Below, piece after piece: positions 51,890 to 54,138 of a stretch of DNA of 54,138 nt. The notes under the pieces were generated by a model. The model ran no database searches, was not told where the DNA came from, and worked only from the letters and a program-made list of their open reading frames with translations. The DNA is from Bradyrhizobiaceae bacterium (GTDB lineage: Bacteria > Pseudomonadota > Alphaproteobacteria > Rhizobiales > Aestuariivirgaceae): assembly GCA_947475225.1 (NCBI GenBank), contig CANJMQ010000018.1, forward strand, positions 1 to 54,138. Direction: 5' to 3'. The position numbers and the translations under genes are program-made. Numbering within the stretch: the stretch's first letter is position 1; every line of letters starts with the position of its first letter.

Positions 51890-53122
51890 ATGCGCTTGAA
51901 TGTTGGGGCAAAGTCAAATCCCGCCGTAACATTTAGGCGGAAGCGAATGTTTTGGACAGTGGCGCTGCTCTCAGCGCCACTGCTTTTTCTTGCAACTGCT
52001 TTCTTCTATCCACTCGCCACCTTCTTGTACCGCAGTGTTGACAATGCCGAGATCTCTGGATCGCTAGAGGCCACCGGAAAGGCGATCGCTACATGGGATC
52101 GGATGAGCGGCATCCCAGGCGAAGAGGTTTTCAGAGCACTTGTTTACGATCTTTCGGAAGCACATGAAAATGGCCGTCAGGCGCTGCTGGCGAGATACCT
52201 CAACTACCGCGTGAACGGGTTTCGTACACTTATCATGGCTGCTGCGGACGCTGCCCCCGATTTAATCGCAAGGGGAACTTCCTATCAGAGCAATCTGATC
52301 GAACTCGATCCGCGATGGGCTGAAAGGCGCTATTGGCTGGCAATTGCCCGTGAAATTGGACCCGTCACGAGTTTCTATTTCATGACCGCTGCTGACCTGC
52401 AGATCAAGGACGATGGAAGCATCGGAAGAAAATCCGATGAAGACGCTTTGTATGTGGCTATATTTGGCCGCACTCTACTGATCAGCATCACGGTTACCTT
52501 GCTATGTCTCGTCATCGCGTATCCGATTGCGTTTTTGGTAGCATCATCACCACCCAAAACCGCCAACCGCATGATGTTATTTGTTGTACTCCCATTCTGG
52601 AGTTCACTGTTGATCAGATCAACCGCATGGGTGATCCTGCTTCAGGAGAAGGGTCCCTTGAATGATCTCCTGCTGACGTTCGGTCTCGTAAATGAGCCGG
52701 TTTCGATTGCCTACACGAGATCAGCCGTTTTCATTGCGATGGTTGATATACTCCTGCCGTTTATGACCCTGCCCATCTACAGCAACATGAAGGGCATACC
52801 AACTCACTACATGAAGGCCGCCATATCACTCGGCGCGACGCCTTTTCAGGCTTTCAGGCGGGTCTATTTCCCACTCAGTCTCCCAGGCGTAGCTGCAGGA
52901 TGTCTGCTCGTCTTCGTCCTTGCTCTCGGATATTATATTACACCGGATTTGGTCGGTGGTCGGAGCGATCAAATGATAAGCTGGTTTGTGGCTCAATACA
53001 CAAACAAAGTCGTCAACTGGGGTCTAGCAGCGGCTCTAGGTACCACGCTTTTCATACTGACGCTCTTGATCTATCTGGTTTTTGCTTGGCAAGTCGGCGT
53101 AAGCCGCATCAGGTTGGAGTAA
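51890..53122 (+). CDS. ABC transporter permease (PotB type) with a large periplasmic insertion
   Basis: A 410-residue permease. The first helix (about residues 22-45, WTVALLSAPLLFLATAFFYP) is separated from the rest of the membrane domain by about 140 residues of periplasmic sequence (about 50-190). That is longer than in PotB itself but found in some relatives. The C-terminal part has the coupling loop AAISLGATPFQAFRRVYFPL. ATG at 51890 is preferred to TTG at 51887. It follows the binding-protein gene by 12 bp. Confidence 0.88.
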   Translation: MRLNVGAKSNPAVTFRRKRMFWTVALLSAPLLFLATAFFYPLATFLYRSVDNAEISGSLEATGKAIATWDRMSGIPGEEVFRALVYDLSEAHENGRQALLARYLNYRVNGFRTLIMAAADAAPDLIARGTSYQSNLIELDPRWAERRYWLAIAREIGPVTSFYFMTAADLQIKDDGSIGRKSDEDALYVAIFGRTLLISITVTLLCLVIAYPIAFLVASSPPKTANRMMLFVVLPFWSSLLIRSTAWVILLQEKGPLNDLLLTFGLVNEPVSIAYTRSAVFIAMVDILLPFMTLPIYSNMKGIPTHYMKAAISLGATPFQAFRRVYFPLSLPGVAAGCLLVFVLALGYYITPDLVGGRSDQMISWFVAQYTNKVVNWGLAAALGTTLFILTLLIYLVFAWQVGVSRIRLE

Positions 53123-53125
53123 CTC

Positions 53126-53935
53126 GTGGCGAGCGTCGTTCATTATCCTGGTCAAAGGCTGCTGCGGGCCGCTCTGTGGGCTTTTGCGATAGTCATCTTC
53201 TCAGTTCAACTCGCTCCACTGGTCGTGCTCATACCATTGTCATTCACCAGCGGAACTCTGCTGAATTTCCCGATACCTTCATTTTCTTTGCGCTGGTATG
53301 GAGAGTTTTTTGGTAGCGCTCAGTGGCTTGGATCGCTACGGAATACATTCGTCGTAGGAGTTGTCGCATCGACGATCGCTACGATCCTCGGGACTCTCGG
53401 CGCCATCGGTGTCTTGCGTGTCTCCCCGCGACTGCAGCCCTTTCTTATGGCGCTACTGATTTCTCCAATGGTCATACCTTTGGTTGTTGTTGCCCTTGCC
53501 ATGTTTCTTCATCTTGCGCGTCTGGGGCTCGCAGCAAGTTTTACTGGACTGATAATCGCTCACACCGTCGTTTGCATGCCGCTTGTGCTCATACCTGTCG
53601 TTTCCACTCTCCAGGGATTTGACATGAACCTGTTTCGGGCAGCACTCAGCCTCGGAGCATCCCCTACTCGTACATTCCTCAAGGTTGTGTTGCCTTTGAT
53701 AATGCCCGGTGTGCTCGCGGGTTGGCTTTTTGCTTTCGCAACTTCCATTGATGAAATTGTGGTTACACTCTTCGTTGGCGGACCTGAGCAGATAACGCTA
53801 CCGAGACAAATCTATAGTGGTCTTAGGGAACGCATCAGTCCCACAGTGGCAGCAGTGGCCACATTGTCTACAGTACTCGCGATTTCGATGTTGGTGGTTG
53901 TTGAAGTCCTTCGGAGAAGAAGTCGCCGGGACTAG
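53126..53935 (+). CDS. ABC transporter permease (PotC type)
   Basis: A 269-residue permease with six helices and the coupling loop AALSLGASPTRTFLKVVLP. The start is GTG at 53126, 3 bp after the first permease's stop, so the two are coupled. Together they form the pore of the importer. No ATPase gene follows within the window. Confidence 0.9.
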   Translation: MASVVHYPGQRLLRAALWAFAIVIFSVQLAPLVVLIPLSFTSGTLLNFPIPSFSLRWYGEFFGSAQWLGSLRNTFVVGVVASTIATILGTLGAIGVLRVSPRLQPFLMALLISPMVIPLVVVALAMFLHLARLGLAASFTGLIIAHTVVCMPLVLIPVVSTLQGFDMNLFRAALSLGASPTRTFLKVVLPLIMPGVLAGWLFAFATSIDEIVVTLFVGGPEQITLPRQIYSGLRERISPTVAAVATLSTVLAISMLVVVEVLRRRSRRD

Positions 53936-53993
53936 GCATTGGCCGGAGCGGTGAGTGGTAATTTCGTCAAGATGCGACTCGGAGGGATATCGA

Positions 53994-54138
53994 ATGACTG
54001 TCTATCAGGAACTGGGTATCAAGACGCTGATTAACGCCAAGGGTCCCGCAACCCGCCTTTCTGGAGGCATCATGCGGCCTGAGGTATCAGCCGCCATGAG
54101 TGAGGCATCACAGTTCTGTGTGGATATCGCAGAACTTC
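53994..54138 (+). CDS. SelA-like PLP-dependent enzyme, N-terminal part (runs off the window)
   Basis: The first 48 residues read MTVYQELGIKTLINAKGPAT, then GGIMRPEVSAAMSEASQFCV. This matches the start of the SelA/DgaE-type PLP-dependent enzymes, which include amino-acid and amino-sugar ammonia-lyases rather than only selenocysteine synthase. GGAGGG lies upstream of the ATG at 53994. The gene follows the PotC-type permease by 58 bp and is likely part of the same operon, so the enzyme may process the imported compound. The active-site lysine lies beyond the window. Confidence 0.75.
   Translation, partial: MTVYQELGIKTLINAKGPATRLSGGIMRPEVSAAMSEASQFCVDIAEL

Noticed and set aside
1..54138. CRISPR arrays, tRNA or rRNA genes
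   Set aside because: I looked for regularly spaced repeats and for tRNA-like arms with a TTCGA loop and found none that I would defend; short repeats present are Pho half-sites and hairpins.

Overview
This 54 kb window is GC-rich chromosome-like DNA. The gene families suggest an alphaproteobacterium, probably of the Hyphomicrobiales (rhizobial) type. The clues are a complete C-P lyase operon with rhizobium-style accessory genes, ugpBAEC, phnCDEE, a PiT phosphate transporter, PPK2 and CYTH/CHAD proteins, an MttB-family methyltransferase without pyrrolysine, and direct-repeat Pho boxes. The species cannot be named from the sequence. No rRNA, tRNA or CRISPR array was recognised.

Layout. (1) 1-0.93 kb: an old-yellow-enzyme gene cut off by what looks like the end of an IS21-type insertion sequence. 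(2) 1.2-2.2 kb: a prokaryotic pentameric ligand-gated ion channel. (3) 2.4-15 kb: a leftward catabolic gene set consisting of a dehydrogenase, a peptide-type ABC importer, an Ldh2-family oxidoreductase, an MttB-family methyltransferase and a TMADH-like flavoenzyme, with a divergent LysR regulator. It looks like uptake and N-demethylation of a methylated amine or betaine, but the substrate is unknown. (4) 15-17.4 kb: two methyltransferase genes, one of them AT-rich and probably acquired.

(5) 17.3-45.8 kb: a phosphorus island. It holds a CorA/ZntB-like transporter; a STAS protein and the C-P lyase genes phnGHIJKL-DUF1045-phnM-phnN-phnM2 behind a Pho box; divergent and convergent phnCDEE behind a second Pho box; phoU; a lysophospholipid-type acyltransferase behind a third Pho box; and a polyphosphate group (PPK2, CYTH, NUDIX, CYTH-CHAD). 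It continues with a sugar isomerase-like gene, a small secreted protein, ugpBAEC behind a five-unit Pho box, a phoH-like gene and pit. The genes together cover uptake and breakdown of phosphonates and glycerophosphodiesters, low-affinity phosphate uptake, polyphosphate handling and perhaps lipid remodelling.

(6) 45.9-50.6 kb: a membrane protein, a secreted dienelactone-hydrolase-like enzyme and a divergent membrane-anchored SARP-type regulator. Diverged direct repeats lie on both sides of the last two. (7) 50.8-54.1 kb: a lower-GC operon with a polyamine-type ABC importer followed by the start of a SelA-like PLP enzyme that runs off the window.

Three solute-binding-protein genes (the peptide-type gene, phnD and ugpB) are each followed by a GC-rich stem-loop, which probably sets the binding protein above its permeases in expression.
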